From CAITZA01 sp937915285 (lineage in GTDB: Bacteria > Desulfobacterota > Desulfomonilia > Desulfomonilales > Desulfomonilaceae): a stretch of 64,000 nt of DNA. The stretch spans positions 1 to 64,000 of the forward strand of contig DAISIV010000011.1 of assembly GCA_036821825.1 (NCBI GenBank). The letters run 5' to 3'. A program made the translations under genes and the position numbers. The notes under the pieces are model-generated. The model had not been told where the DNA came from. It did no database searches and was given only the letters and a program-made list of their open reading frames with translations. Below, piece after piece: positions 24,919 to 33,511 of the stretch (the stretch's first letter is position 1; each line of letters starts with the position of its first letter).

Positions 24919-26283
24919 TTATTCAGCTTGTATACCGTATTTTTTGAGTTTGTATTGTAAATTGCTCCTGGAAATACCGAGTATTTTTGCAGCCTGAGCC
25001 TGCACATTGCCGGACTGCTTGAGGGCATGGCGAATCATCTTTTCCTCAATGGCGTCGAGAGTGTCCATAAGTCCGGAATCCATAGGGATAAAGGCGCCGC
25101 TTTCTTCGGGGACCCCGTAATGCTTCCTGATTTCATTGGGGAGATCGGGCTTCTTTATGCTGGAACCCCTGGACATCACTAGCGCGCTCTCTATGACGTT
25201 TTCCAGTTCGCGTACATTGCCCGGCCAGTTGTAGGAATATAATGACCTCATTGCATCAGGATCAACTTCCTTGATATCGCGCTGCAGCTTCCTGCAGTAC
25301 TTGCTTACAAAATGAGCAATTAGAAAAGGAATGTCAGAACGCCGTTCTCGCAGTGGAGGGACATGGATATTGACCACATTGAGTCTAAAAAACAGATCCC
25401 CGCGGAAACGGCCTGCTTCAACTTCTTCTTTCAAGTCCTTGTTTGTGGCTGCTATCAACCGTACGTTGACCTTGATCTCCCGATTACCACCGACCCTTTG
25501 AAATTCCTGTTCCTGAAGGACCCTGAGAAGCTTTACCTGGAGGTTTAAGGGCATTTCACCAACTTCGTCCAGAAAGAGGGTTCCTCCGTCAGCGTACTCG
25601 AATTTCCCCTCCTTCATGCCGACTGCCCCGGTAAAGGAGCCTTTTTCATGACCGAAAAGTTCCGATTCCAGCAAATTCTCGGGAATGGCCGCGCAGTTAA
25701 GCGAAACGAAAGGCGCCTTGTTCCTTGAAGAAGCCTTGTGCAAACCTCGGGCTATGAGTTCTTTTCCTGTTCCTGATTCTCCAGTAACCAAGACTGTGGT
25801 CGGAGTGTCAGCAACTCTTTTCATGACGGAGAACACCCTTTTCATGGGCTCGGACTCTCCGATTATGTTACCCCACAGGTTGTCAAGTTCAGTCTCAAGC
25901 CGCCTGATGCTTTTGACGAGCTTTCTTTTCTCAACTCCCCTGGCCACTGCACGTTTTACGTCCTGATTGTCGAAAGGCTTTTGGATGTGGTCCAAAGCTC
26001 CTTTCTTCATAGCGTTCACGGCCTGGTCCACTTCAGCGAAGGCAGTCATAAGTATTACCGGCATGTCTGAGTCGATGTTCATTATCTTCTCAAGGAATTC
26101 GATGCCGGACATTCCAGGCATCTTTATGTCGCTCAACACCGTGTCTATAGACTCGCGCTGAATGATCTCAAACCCCTCAATTGCGCTGGAAGCCGTCACT
26201 ACATCATAACCTTCATCAATAAGAAGGTCCTCGAGCACAAGCAGGTAATTCTTTTCATCGTCTACTATAAGAACTTTTGCCAT
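24919..26283 (-). CDS. Sigma-54-dependent response regulator (NtrC family)
   Basis: A 454-residue activator with three domains: receiver (1-120; acidic DDE at 8-10, phosphorylated Asp52 in SDIKMPG, Lys in QKPF), AAA+ (about 140-370; Walker A GESGTGKE, GSFTGA loop that contacts sigma-54, LFLDEVGEMP) and a Fis-type helix-turn-helix (about 410-452; AAKILGISRSNLQYKLKK). The sigma-54 contact loop reads GSFTGA where GAFTGA is usual; this variant occurs in some active proteins. It lies 29 bases after the sensor kinase gene and surely forms a pair with it. Target genes are not shown by the sequence. Confidence 0.92.
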   Translation of the reverse strand: MAKVLIVDDEKNYLLVLEDLLIDEGYDVVTASSAIEGFEIIQRESIDTVLSDIKMPGMSGIEFLEKIMNIDSDMPVILMTAFAEVDQAVNAMKKGALDHIQKPFDNQDVKRAVARGVEKRKLVKSIRRLETELDNLWGNIIGESEPMKRVFSVMKRVADTPTTVLVTGESGTGKELIARGLHKASSRNKAPFVSLNCAAIPENLLESELFGHEKGSFTGAVGMKEGKFEYADGGTLFLDEVGEMPLNLQVKLLRVLQEQEFQRVGGNREIKVNVRLIAATNKDLKEEVEAGRFRGDLFFRLNVVNIHVPPLRERRSDIPFLIAHFVSKYCRKLQRDIKEVDPDAMRSLYSYNWPGNVRELENVIESALVMSRGSSIKKPDLPNEIRKHYGVPEESGAFIPMDSGLMDTLDAIEEKMIRHALKQSGNVQAQAAKILGISRSNLQYKLKKYGIQAE

Positions 26284-26312
26284 TCTTGATGATCACAGTC
26301 CGTTGATATGAG

Positions 26313-27731
26313 CTAGTTATCACTAGCGGGTAAGGAAACGCGAAATACAGTCCACTTGCCTTCTTCACTCCTGACACTTAGCTCGCCATTATGGGCAGTT
26401 ATTATATTATGCACTACAGACAACCCAAGGCCTGTGCCCATCTCGTGCGTAGTGAAAAACGGAGAAAATATTCTTGGGAGATCCGATTCCCTGATTCCGT
26501 GGCCATCGTCCTCAAATTCAACCACCACACTGGAATTCTCGCGATTGACTGAGACCTTGAAGTTTCCACCGTCTGTTATGGCTTCAAAAGCATTCATGGT
26601 AATGTTGAGAAATGCCTGGTAAAGCAGGTCGGCGTCCCCGGTAACCACCGGATCGCCACCGCCATTTCCGTAATCAGACCATTTGATTCCTCGTGCCTGA
26701 ATTTCATGCTCCAGATGGATTTTGACTTTTGAAAGCACATTACTAACGTCGACCTTGTTTGCAGCAGGTGACCTGGGTCGTGCAAAATCCAGGAAATCCG
26801 TAAGTATCATGCTCAGTCGAGTGGCCTCTTCAACGATGATACCAGCCAACTTCTTGATGCGGGTTGGGTCGGGGTTCTCCTTGTTCACCAAGACCTCTCC
26901 CGAAGACCGTATGATCCCCAGTGGGTTCCTGATCTCATGAGCGATAGTTGCGACCATTTGTCCTATAGATGCCATCTTTTCGGATTGCTGTAGTTGTTCT
27001 TCGAGCTTTTTTTGTCTTCCAGCCCTTTCTATAAGCATTCTTTCACCTCGCCTGACTATGAGGGTCAGCATGATGAAAAGAAATGCCATCAATCCCGTGG
27101 CAACCAACATGATCACGAGAATGGATCTCTGGACTGCGCTATATTGGTCTGTCACATCCTGGGATATTTCTATGACACCATAAATGGCTCCCAGCATCCA
27201 GTAGTTTCCCGTGCCTTCGCGCAAAGGGTAGCAGGTGTCGGCGAGCCACTTACCATACCATTGTGACTGAGACCTGTTTCCCTGGCGAATCCTTGTCTGG
27301 TCTTTTCCGTTCAATGCGTCATCAAGGGAGGCATTCTCAGGCTCGTATTTTCCGATCAGATCGTAGTCTGTGCTGTAAACGATCTTGCGTGTCTTGTCTA
27401 TGATCTTGATACGGTCAATTTTAAGACCGTAAGTGAAGTCCTTTATCAGCGAATCCAGGGCCCCGAACTGGTCCCATTTCCTCAGATCCATCTTGGATCC
27501 ACGGGCCTTTAATGGAGCATAGAAACCAATGTATATGTTGTAATTGAGGTTCTCCGCCAACAATCTCGCATAATTCTCCGCCCCCTTCAAAAGAGTGTCG
27601 ATGTTTCGGGAGTAAAGGAATGCTCCGAGTAGGAATGTGACAACAGCAATGACGGCAAAACCCGAGATAAAAAAATACTTCAACAATCTGAACGGTCCGC
27701 GGGACTCCTGCGATGAAGGATTATTTTTCAT
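26313..27731 (-). CDS. Membrane sensor histidine kinase
   Basis: A 472-residue kinase of the ZraS/HydH style. TM1 spans about 18-40, an extracytoplasmic sensor domain about 41-200 (includes IDRIKIIDKTRKIVYSTD and YGVIEISQDVT, a PAS/Cache-like pattern), TM2 about 202-226, then a linker coiled coil, HisKA with the phosphoryl-accepting His265 in TIAHEIRNPLG, and an HATPase domain with N box (FLNITMNAFEAI), DDGHGI and GTGLGLSVV. It phosphorylates the NtrC-family regulator encoded next. The signal is unknown; ligands for Cache-like sensors range from metals to carboxylates. Confidence 0.9.
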   Translation of the reverse strand: MKNNPSSQESRGPFRLLKYFFISGFAVIAVVTFLLGAFLYSRNIDTLLKGAENYARLLAENLNYNIYIGFYAPLKARGSKMDLRKWDQFGALDSLIKDFTYGLKIDRIKIIDKTRKIVYSTDYDLIGKYEPENASLDDALNGKDQTRIRQGNRSQSQWYGKWLADTCYPLREGTGNYWMLGAIYGVIEISQDVTDQYSAVQRSILVIMLVATGLMAFLFIMLTLIVRRGERMLIERAGRQKKLEEQLQQSEKMASIGQMVATIAHEIRNPLGIIRSSGEVLVNKENPDPTRIKKLAGIIVEEATRLSMILTDFLDFARPRSPAANKVDVSNVLSKVKIHLEHEIQARGIKWSDYGNGGGDPVVTGDADLLYQAFLNITMNAFEAITDGGNFKVSVNRENSSVVVEFEDDGHGIRESDLPRIFSPFFTTHEMGTGLGLSVVHNIITAHNGELSVRSEEGKWTVFRVSLPASDN

Positions 27732-27833
27732 CTCGGCTCTGCAAATCTAGTCGGCAAATATTGACGAGAAAAGACTCATGCTTTAACAAGACTGAAGAAA
27801 TATTGAGCCCCTTCAATGTTTCACTAGTTTTGT

Positions 27834-28367
27834 TCATGCGTTCCCAAGGTCTTCGGGCTTCACACGCTCAAGGATTCGCGTCAGTTCCTCATCCGTTTTT
27901 TCCACATCCTCCTGAGTAAAGACAACTTTCTGGCGTGTTTCGTCAATAGCTTCCTGGTCGGACATTCCCTGTATGACTCTCTCGCTGACAAATATAGACG
28001 CCCCGGTCCAGGTAGCCAAAACCAGCGAGTCTGAAGGCCTCGCGTCGATTGTGACAAGCCTTGAGTCGGGAGTCTTGAGATATATTGTGGCATAGTAGGT
28101 ATGGTCTTTGAGATCGTCGATTTCTATGTGCTCGAGACGAGCCCCGAGCTTGTCTACCAGGTTTCTCAGTAATTCATGTGTCAACGGCCTCTGGAAAACC
28201 TCTTTAGTTATGGCTCTCTGAAGCGCCATGGCCTCCACAGGCCCAATCCAGATGTAGAGTTCACGCTCTCCGGAAGTCTCTTTCAGTATCACCACCGGCT
28301 GCATATTTCTGGTGTCTGAGGCTATACCTGTTATCCTCATTTCCTGAAATTTGTTTTCGCCCTTCAT
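27834..28367 (-). CDS. Bifunctional nuclease family protein (DUF151)
   Basis: A 177-residue protein of the DUF151/BFN family. The ATG at 28367 is preceded by AGGGAGG; a longer frame exists but lacks a start site. Recognisable are MRITGIASDTRNMQPVVILK, then ELYIWIGPVEAMAL, RPLTHELLRNL, then TYYATIYLK and the hallmark IDARPSDSLVLA. A C-terminal UVR-like acidic helix (QEDVEKTDEELTRILERV) follows. Some plant and mycobacterial members have nuclease activity; bacterial roles are not well established. It lies 102 bases upstream of the kinase gene on the same strand. Confidence 0.85.
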   Translation of the reverse strand: MKGENKFQEMRITGIASDTRNMQPVVILKETSGERELYIWIGPVEAMALQRAITKEVFQRPLTHELLRNLVDKLGARLEHIEIDDLKDHTYYATIYLKTPDSRLVTIDARPSDSLVLATWTGASIFVSERVIQGMSDQEAIDETRQKVVFTQEDVEKTDEELTRILERVKPEDLGNA

Positions 28368-28476
28368 GTTTAACCTCCCTGACGGGAGCAGGTCCCGCTT
28401 GAATCGCGTTCTTTTCCTCTGATCCCCCATTCCATAGAGTTTGTAGCCCAGGCATGGGGTTTGCCGTTTAGTATCT

Positions 28477-29247
28477 CTATGATTTGCCCAAACCCAACTC
28501 TTTGGAGATGCGACCCGCCATTGACTTGGCTACTGGAAGAGATACTTCCAATTCTTCTGGTTTCAGTTCCAGGGTTATTGTTCCGCTATATCCACTCCTT
28601 ATAAGAGCAGTGAATATTCCTTCAAAGTCAACAATTCCGTTCCCCAAGGGCAGATGTAGGTCGTCTTTTACACCAATGCCTCCCATGTTATCGTGCATAT
28701 GGACATGCTTCACATGAGAGGCGTGGTCACGAATTATTTCAAAAGAACGATTTGTTTCCGTAAGGAGCTGGCCATGACCTACGTCCAGGGTCAGGTTCAG
28801 ACCTGGAATTGCCGAAATCGCACGTTCAAGGTCGGTAGTGGATTCGGAGAGGTTTTCAAGACTTATGGCCACACCCTCGTTCCGTCCAAATTCCCATAGA
28901 ATCATCAATGCTTCTATTTTGGATTCTATCATCTCCGGCTTGACGTATCTCGAGTCCATCCATAGGTGTGTGGTCAAAAAGTTGATTCCCATCTGACTTA
29001 CCGTTCTCACGGTCTCTTTCAAATTAGGCATATAATTGTTATGCAGGTTGTCGTAGCTGTTCGGGTCACCTTCATGCGGCCCATGCGCAACCAGGAAGAA
29101 ACCGTTTTCACCTCGGCAGCCTGTTTCATGGGATTTCCAGAACTCAAGAGATTCAGCGTTCTTGAGAACTACCTCTCCGAAGTCCAAATGATGCGACTTC
29201 AGCCACTGAATGTCTTCCAATGTCTTGACATGTCCCCCGTAAAGCAT
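28477..29247 (-). CDS. Sugar phosphate isomerase/epimerase-like TIM-barrel protein
   Basis: A 256-residue xylose-isomerase-like TIM barrel (AP endonuclease 2 superfamily). Metal-ligand motifs are visible: VAHGPHEG (His on an early strand), GVAISLENLSES (Glu), LTLDVGHGQL (Asp and His), HVKHVHMHDN (His pair) and ITLELKPEE (final Glu). These fit a divalent-metal-dependent isomerase, epimerase or endonuclease. The substrate is not evident. It lies 38 bases after ahbC on the same strand and probably shares its transcript. Confidence 0.78.
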   Translation of the reverse strand: MLYGGHVKTLEDIQWLKSHHLDFGEVVLKNAESLEFWKSHETGCRGENGFFLVAHGPHEGDPNSYDNLHNNYMPNLKETVRTVSQMGINFLTTHLWMDSRYVKPEMIESKIEALMILWEFGRNEGVAISLENLSESTTDLERAISAIPGLNLTLDVGHGQLLTETNRSFEIIRDHASHVKHVHMHDNMGGIGVKDDLHLPLGNGIVDFEGIFTALIRSGYSGTITLELKPEELEVSLPVAKSMAGRISKELGLGKS

Positions 29248-29285
29248 GACCCCTACCTTTCCGGAACTGAACCCTAGTGGATGCG

Positions 29286-30467
29286 CTATAGCCCTATCTC
29301 TTCGTCGGACAGATAACAGGCCGGGTCAGGAGCCCACACATCGTCATGAACAGCCTCTGCGCGTACCCTGAAATTCCCACCACAGATATTTAACCATTTG
29401 CAATTCGCGCATCGGCCAGTGACATGAGCCTTCTTGTTTTTTAGTTTCATAAGGAAATCATTGTCGGGATCGGTCCATATCCTTGAGAATGGCCTATCCA
29501 AGATGTTCCCGAGGGTCAGATGTCTCCAGAACTGGTCCGGATGAACATCCCCATTCCAGGAAACGCAGCCTATTCCTCTGCCCGAGTTGTTACCCTCATT
29601 CATTTGAAGCAACTCAAGCGCCTGCCCCGCTTTAACTGGGTCTTCCCTAAGCATTCTCAAATAGAGAAACGGGCCATCAGCGTGGTTGTCGACAGTAAGT
29701 ACCTCAACGGGCATTCCCATGTCATGGAGGCGTTTGGTTCTGTCAATTATCAGGTTCACCACATCTCTCGTCTCTTCATGACTCAGGTCCTCATCAATCA
29801 ACTCTGCTCCACGACCGGAGTAGACCAGGTGATAAAAACAAATGCGTGGAATTTTCTCGGATTCCACTAAATCAAAGACACCTGATATCTCTGTGAAGTT
29901 GCGTTTATTTATCGTGAAGCGAAGCCCAACCTTAAGTCCGACGTCCTGACAGTTTTTTATAGCCCGCATCACTCGTCTGTAGGTCCCCGGAATCCTGCGG
30001 AATTCATCATGAATAGTCTCAAGGCCATCAAGACTGATTCCAACATAGGACAATCCAACATCCTTGAGGGACGAGGCCATTTTCTGGTCAATCAGTGTGC
30101 CATTCGTAGAGATGACCGCTCTCATGCCCCTGGAAACCGCATGTCTCATTAAGTCAAGAAGGTCAGGCCTGATAAGTGGCTCTCCTCCTGAGAATAACAC
30201 CACTGGAACTCCGAATTCACTCAGATCGTCGAGTAAGGCCAGACCCTGCTCGTGATTCAGCTCACCACTGTAATCACGGTCTTCAGACTGTGAATAACAA
30301 TGGACGCACTTCAGGTTGCAGCGCCTTGTAACATTCCACACCACAACAGGTTTCTTGTCCGCGGAAAACTGAAGCAGGTGGGATGGCAGATTTTTGGAAA
30401 GCCTTCCATATCTTAAAGGGTCGGAAGCCTCGACGGCGCCACAATACAATTTTGAAACCCCTATCAT
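29286..30467 (-). CDS. ahbC: 12,18-didecarboxysiroheme deacetylase, radical SAM (AhbC)
   Basis: A 393-residue radical SAM enzyme with a SPASM-like C-terminus. The opening IGVSKLYCGAVEASDPLRYG and KNLPSHLLQFSADKKPVVVW are characteristic of AhbC in sulfate reducers. AhbC removes two acetate side chains from didecarboxysiroheme to give iron-coproporphyrin III in the siroheme-dependent heme pathway. The radical cluster motif is CNLKCVHC (Cys50, 54, 57), with SGGEPLIRPD binding SAM. C-terminal cysteines (GIGCVSWNGD, GRCANCKWLNICGGN and PACYL) would hold an auxiliary cluster. GAGG lies 7 bases before the ATG. No other ahb gene is in the window. Confidence 0.88.
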   Translation of the reverse strand: MIGVSKLYCGAVEASDPLRYGRLSKNLPSHLLQFSADKKPVVVWNVTRRCNLKCVHCYSQSEDRDYSGELNHEQGLALLDDLSEFGVPVVLFSGGEPLIRPDLLDLMRHAVSRGMRAVISTNGTLIDQKMASSLKDVGLSYVGISLDGLETIHDEFRRIPGTYRRVMRAIKNCQDVGLKVGLRFTINKRNFTEISGVFDLVESEKIPRICFYHLVYSGRGAELIDEDLSHEETRDVVNLIIDRTKRLHDMGMPVEVLTVDNHADGPFLYLRMLREDPVKAGQALELLQMNEGNNSGRGIGCVSWNGDVHPDQFWRHLTLGNILDRPFSRIWTDPDNDFLMKLKNKKAHVTGRCANCKWLNICGGNFRVRAEAVHDDVWAPDPACYLSDEEIGL

Positions 30468-30568
30468 TCGTGAACCTCAAAAAATTTATTTGGTAAACCA
30501 GTCCAATAACTTTGATCGCGTGAAACACCAAAAACATCTATCAGAAGAACCTGAAACAGGGAGTATGT

Positions 30569-31015
30569 TCAAACCCGATACTTTTTACAGTAATCCTGAA
30601 GAATACGGGAATGATCAAAAGCAATAGGCCCAGGAGGATTGCATGGATCTACAATCCTCAGGTCATCGGCATCATCAGCCGCCTGTGGCTCACCATAACC
30701 TTTGGCCACAAAAACGACGGACAGAGTGTGCCCCCTGGGATCCCTCTCAGGATCCGAATAAACGCCTAATAGACCTTGTATTACAATCTCCAGCGACGTC
30801 TCCTCACGCGCCTCCCTGATAGCCGCATCTTCGGCCCTTTCTCCATAATCAATGAACCCACCGGGGAGAGCCCACCCAAAAGGAGGGTTCTTCCTGCTTA
30901 TTAGGACTATGCCGGCTTCTACTTCAATGATTATATCGGTCGTGGGTAAAGGGTTCCTGTAGGCCTCAATCGCGTTTCCGCATCTCCCGCAGATCAGTTG
31001 TCGCATTACAGGCAT
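30569..31015 (-). CDS. Nudix hydrolase with N-terminal zinc ribbon half
   Basis: A 148-residue Nudix protein. The Nudix box GGFIDYGERAEDAAIREARE continuing EETSLEI spans about residues 52-77 and has all required Gly, Glu and Arg residues. The N-terminus carries CGRCG, a single CxxC knuckle. The fold hydrolyses X-linked nucleoside diphosphates; the substrate cannot be told. The C-terminal FDHSRILQDYCKKY is typical of ADP-ribose-type relatives. The start (ATG at 31015 or 31006) lacks a clear ribosome binding site. It is upstream of ahbC on the same strand and divergent from groES. Confidence 0.85.
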   Translation of the reverse strand: MPVMRQLICGRCGNAIEAYRNPLPTTDIIIEVEAGIVLISRKNPPFGWALPGGFIDYGERAEDAAIREAREETSLEIVIQGLLGVYSDPERDPRGHTLSVVFVAKGYGEPQAADDADDLRIVDPCNPPGPIAFDHSRILQDYCKKYRV

Positions 31016-31192
31016 TCAAGAAACCTCATCCCGATACTTCAATCTAAATTTAATACTTAAATCCGGACCATGCCGCGCTTTGCGCCTATTCAATAATATA
31101 ACCAGAATCCTATTTTTTAACACTTCGGGCGCCCCGTTGCAAACGATGCAAAAAAAAATTGTTTCAGGATCACAAAAAAATAGACGACCGGC

Positions 31193-31227
31193 TTGACATT
31201 GGCCGAGAGTGTTGGCACTCATATAGG
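31193..31227 (+). promoter_or_regulatory. groESL promoter region
   Basis: TTGACA at 31193-31198 and TATAGG at 31222-31227 are 23 bases apart, too far for each other; TTGGCC at 31199-31204 is 17 bases from TATAGG and may be the working -35 box. The -10 area overlaps the CIRCE spacer, so repressor binding would block it. Confidence 0.45.
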
Positions 31228-31238
31228 GAGAGTGCTGA
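31212..31238 (+). promoter_or_regulatory. CIRCE element (HrcA operator) upstream of groESL
   Basis: TTGGCACTC at 31212-31220, nine bases, then GAGTGCTGA at 31230-31238. This matches the consensus TTAGCACTC-N9-GAGTGCTAA with one change in each arm. HrcA binds it and represses the chaperonin operon until heat stress. hrcA itself is not in the window. Confidence 0.92.
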
Positions 31239-31294
31239 CAATAAATACAGCCCACATCAACAGAATAAAAACTTTTTTGAGCGGAGGTTGAACC

Positions 31295-31582
31295 ATGAAA
31301 TTTCGTCCTCTATATGACCGGATCCTGGTAGAAAGGGTCGAATCAGAGGAAGTAACCAAGGGTGGAATAATTCTTCCTGATACAGCCAAGGAGAAGCCAC
31401 AGCAGGGTAAGGTCATTGCCGTAGGACATGGCAAGCGTATCGAGGAAGGCAAGCTGGTTCCTTTGGAAGTTAAAGCTGGTGACACTGTTCTTTTCGGAAA
31501 GTATTCCGGGAGCGAAATAAAGATTGAGGGCGTCGAATACCTTATCATGAAGGAAGACGACGTACTGGGTCTGGTAGAATAA
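31295..31582 (+). CDS. groES: Co-chaperonin GroES
   Basis: A 95-residue GroES, the lid of the chaperonin chamber. It opens with KFRPLYDRILVERVE, has the mobile loop region (EVTKGGIILPDTAKEKPQQG, containing the Ile-Ile-Leu motif that binds GroEL), and closes with EGVEYLIMKEDDVLGLVE. Length is normal. A GAGG site lies before the ATG. It is the first gene of the CIRCE-controlled operon, 59 bases upstream of groEL. Confidence 0.97.
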   Translation: MKFRPLYDRILVERVESEEVTKGGIILPDTAKEKPQQGKVIAVGHGKRIEEGKLVPLEVKAGDTVLFGKYSGSEIKIEGVEYLIMKEDDVLGLVE

Positions 31583-31641
31583 TCTGAAATCCTATTTTTC
31601 ATTGTATATCCAAGAGCTTAAAAATATAAGGAGCAGAATAA

Positions 31642-33273
31642 ATGGCAGCTAAGATAATTTTGTTTGAGCAGCAGGCGCGGGACAAGATACTTCGTGGCGT
31701 AAACATAATGGCAGACGCGGTGAAGTCAACCTTGGGACCGAAGGGTCGTAACGCTATCCTGGAGAAATCATGGGGCTCTCCGAATGTAACCAAGGATGGC
31801 GTCACCGTCGCCAAGGAAATCGAACTTGAAGACAAGTTTGAGAACCTCGGCGCCCAGATGCTCAAAGAAGTTGCCTCCAAGACTTCAGACGTGGCCGGCG
31901 ACGGAACCACTACCGCTACGGTCCTGGCTCAGGCCATTTATCGCGAAGGCATCAAGATGGTGGCGGCCGGCGCCTCCCCGATGGACATCAAGAGGGGTAT
32001 TGACGCCGCTGTTGAGGCAGTAGTCGCAAATCTTAAGAAATTGTCCAAGCCTACCAAGGATAAAAAAGAAATCGCACAGGTTGGAACCATCTCGGCCAAC
32101 AATGACACCACGATCGGTAACATCATTGCCGAAGCCATGGAGAAGGTCGGCAAGGAAGGTGTCATCACGGTAGAAGAAGCCAAGGCTATGGAAACATCCC
32201 TCGATGTCGTTGAGGGTATGCAGTTTGATCGTGGTTACCTGTCCCCCTATTTCGTTACAGATCCTGAGCGCATGGAAGTGGTCCTGGATGAGCCTTATAT
32301 CCTCATCAACGAGAAGAAGATATCCAATATGCGCGACATGCTTCCTCTCCTGGAGCAGGTAGCAAAGATGGGACGCCCACTCCTTATAGTGGCCGAAGAT
32401 GTTGAAGGCGAGGCTCTTGCTACCCTAGTTGTCAACAAGCTTCGTGGCACACTCAATGCTTGCGCAGTCAAGGCCCCGGGTTTTGGTGACCGCCGCAAGG
32501 CAATGCTGGAAGACATAGCGATCCTCACCGGTGGACAGGCCATTTCAGAAGACCTCGGACTGAAGCTCGAGAACGTTTCTCTAAATGATCTTGGTCGCTG
32601 CAAACGCGTAACCATCGACAAGGACAACACCACTATCGTTGATGGCGCAGGAGCAAAGGAGAAGATCGAGGGCCGCGTAAGACAGATCAGAACCCAGATC
32701 GACGAAACCACATCCGATTACGACAGGGAGAAACTGCAGGAGCGTTTGGCCAAGTTGGTCGGCGGTGTGGCCGTTATTAATGTCGGAGCTGCTACCGAAA
32801 CAGAAATGAAAGAGAAAAAAGCCAGGGTCGAAGACGCTCTCAACGCTACAAGAGCAGCAGTTGAGGAAGGTATTGTTCCTGGTGGTGGTGTGGCCTATCT
32901 AAGGTGTCTGGACGCAATTAAGGGTCTTAATCTTGAAGGCGATGAGCTTACTGGAGCCAAGATTGTCATCAGGGCACTGGAAGAGCCTGTTCGACAGATC
33001 TCAACAAACGCGGGTCACGATGCCTCTATAGTTGTTGACAAGATCAAGAACAACACCGGCGCGTTTGGTTTCAACGCCCACAAGGAAGTTTACGAAGACC
33101 TTCTTGAGAACGGCGTAATCGATCCGGCCAAGGTCACCAGACTGGCTCTGCAGAACGCCGCTTCTGTCGCCAGCCTTATGCTGACGACTGAAGTCATGGT
33201 TGCTGAGAAGCCAAAAGAGAAAGAAGCTCCCCCCATGCCTGGTGGCGGTATGCCTCCTGGTGGCATGTATTAA
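31642..33273 (+). CDS. groEL: Chaperonin GroEL
   Basis: A 543-residue Hsp60. Signatures: TLGPKGRNAILEKSWG, the ATP-binding VAGDGTTTATVLAQAI (Asp in the GDGTT motif), EGMQFDRGYLSPYFVT, AVKAPGFGDRRKAMLEDIA, and AAVEEGIVPGGGVAYLR. The C-terminal tail has GGGMPPGGMY rather than a long GGM repeat. All three domains are complete. It folds client proteins with GroES. A strong bidirectional terminator follows. Confidence 0.98.
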   Translation: MAAKIILFEQQARDKILRGVNIMADAVKSTLGPKGRNAILEKSWGSPNVTKDGVTVAKEIELEDKFENLGAQMLKEVASKTSDVAGDGTTTATVLAQAIYREGIKMVAAGASPMDIKRGIDAAVEAVVANLKKLSKPTKDKKEIAQVGTISANNDTTIGNIIAEAMEKVGKEGVITVEEAKAMETSLDVVEGMQFDRGYLSPYFVTDPERMEVVLDEPYILINEKKISNMRDMLPLLEQVAKMGRPLLIVAEDVEGEALATLVVNKLRGTLNACAVKAPGFGDRRKAMLEDIAILTGGQAISEDLGLKLENVSLNDLGRCKRVTIDKDNTTIVDGAGAKEKIEGRVRQIRTQIDETTSDYDREKLQERLAKLVGGVAVINVGAATETEMKEKKARVEDALNATRAAVEEGIVPGGGVAYLRCLDAIKGLNLEGDELTGAKIVIRALEEPVRQISTNAGHDASIVVDKIKNNTGAFGFNAHKEVYEDLLENGVIDPAKVTRLALQNAASVASLMLTTEVMVAEKPKEKEAPPMPGGGMPPGGMY

Positions 33274-33286
33274 TAGTTCCCTTCAT

Positions 33287-33317
33287 GAAAAAAGGCGGCC
33301 AACTGGCCGCTTTTTTT
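33287..33317. terminator. Terminator of groESL
   Basis: GCGGCC (33295-33300) and GGCCGC (33305-33310) form the stem with an AACT loop, flanked by an A run before and seven T after (33311-33317), so it would work in both directions. It lies just after the groEL stop. Confidence 0.88.
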
Positions 33318-33511
33318 ATTTTATGATTTCCGTTTTTGCTTTATTAATTTTCTCCTCACGATTCGCCTGTTCGTGTTCGTTTTTGTTTTTTTGTGACATT
33401 ATTGGATCGTGTATATTTGGCTCCGGTTCATGCTGAACCAATAATCAAACGACTAATCGCTGCAAAAAACTTTGTTAATTTTTCAATTTTTCTTGCCAGG
33501 AGAATAGCCTA

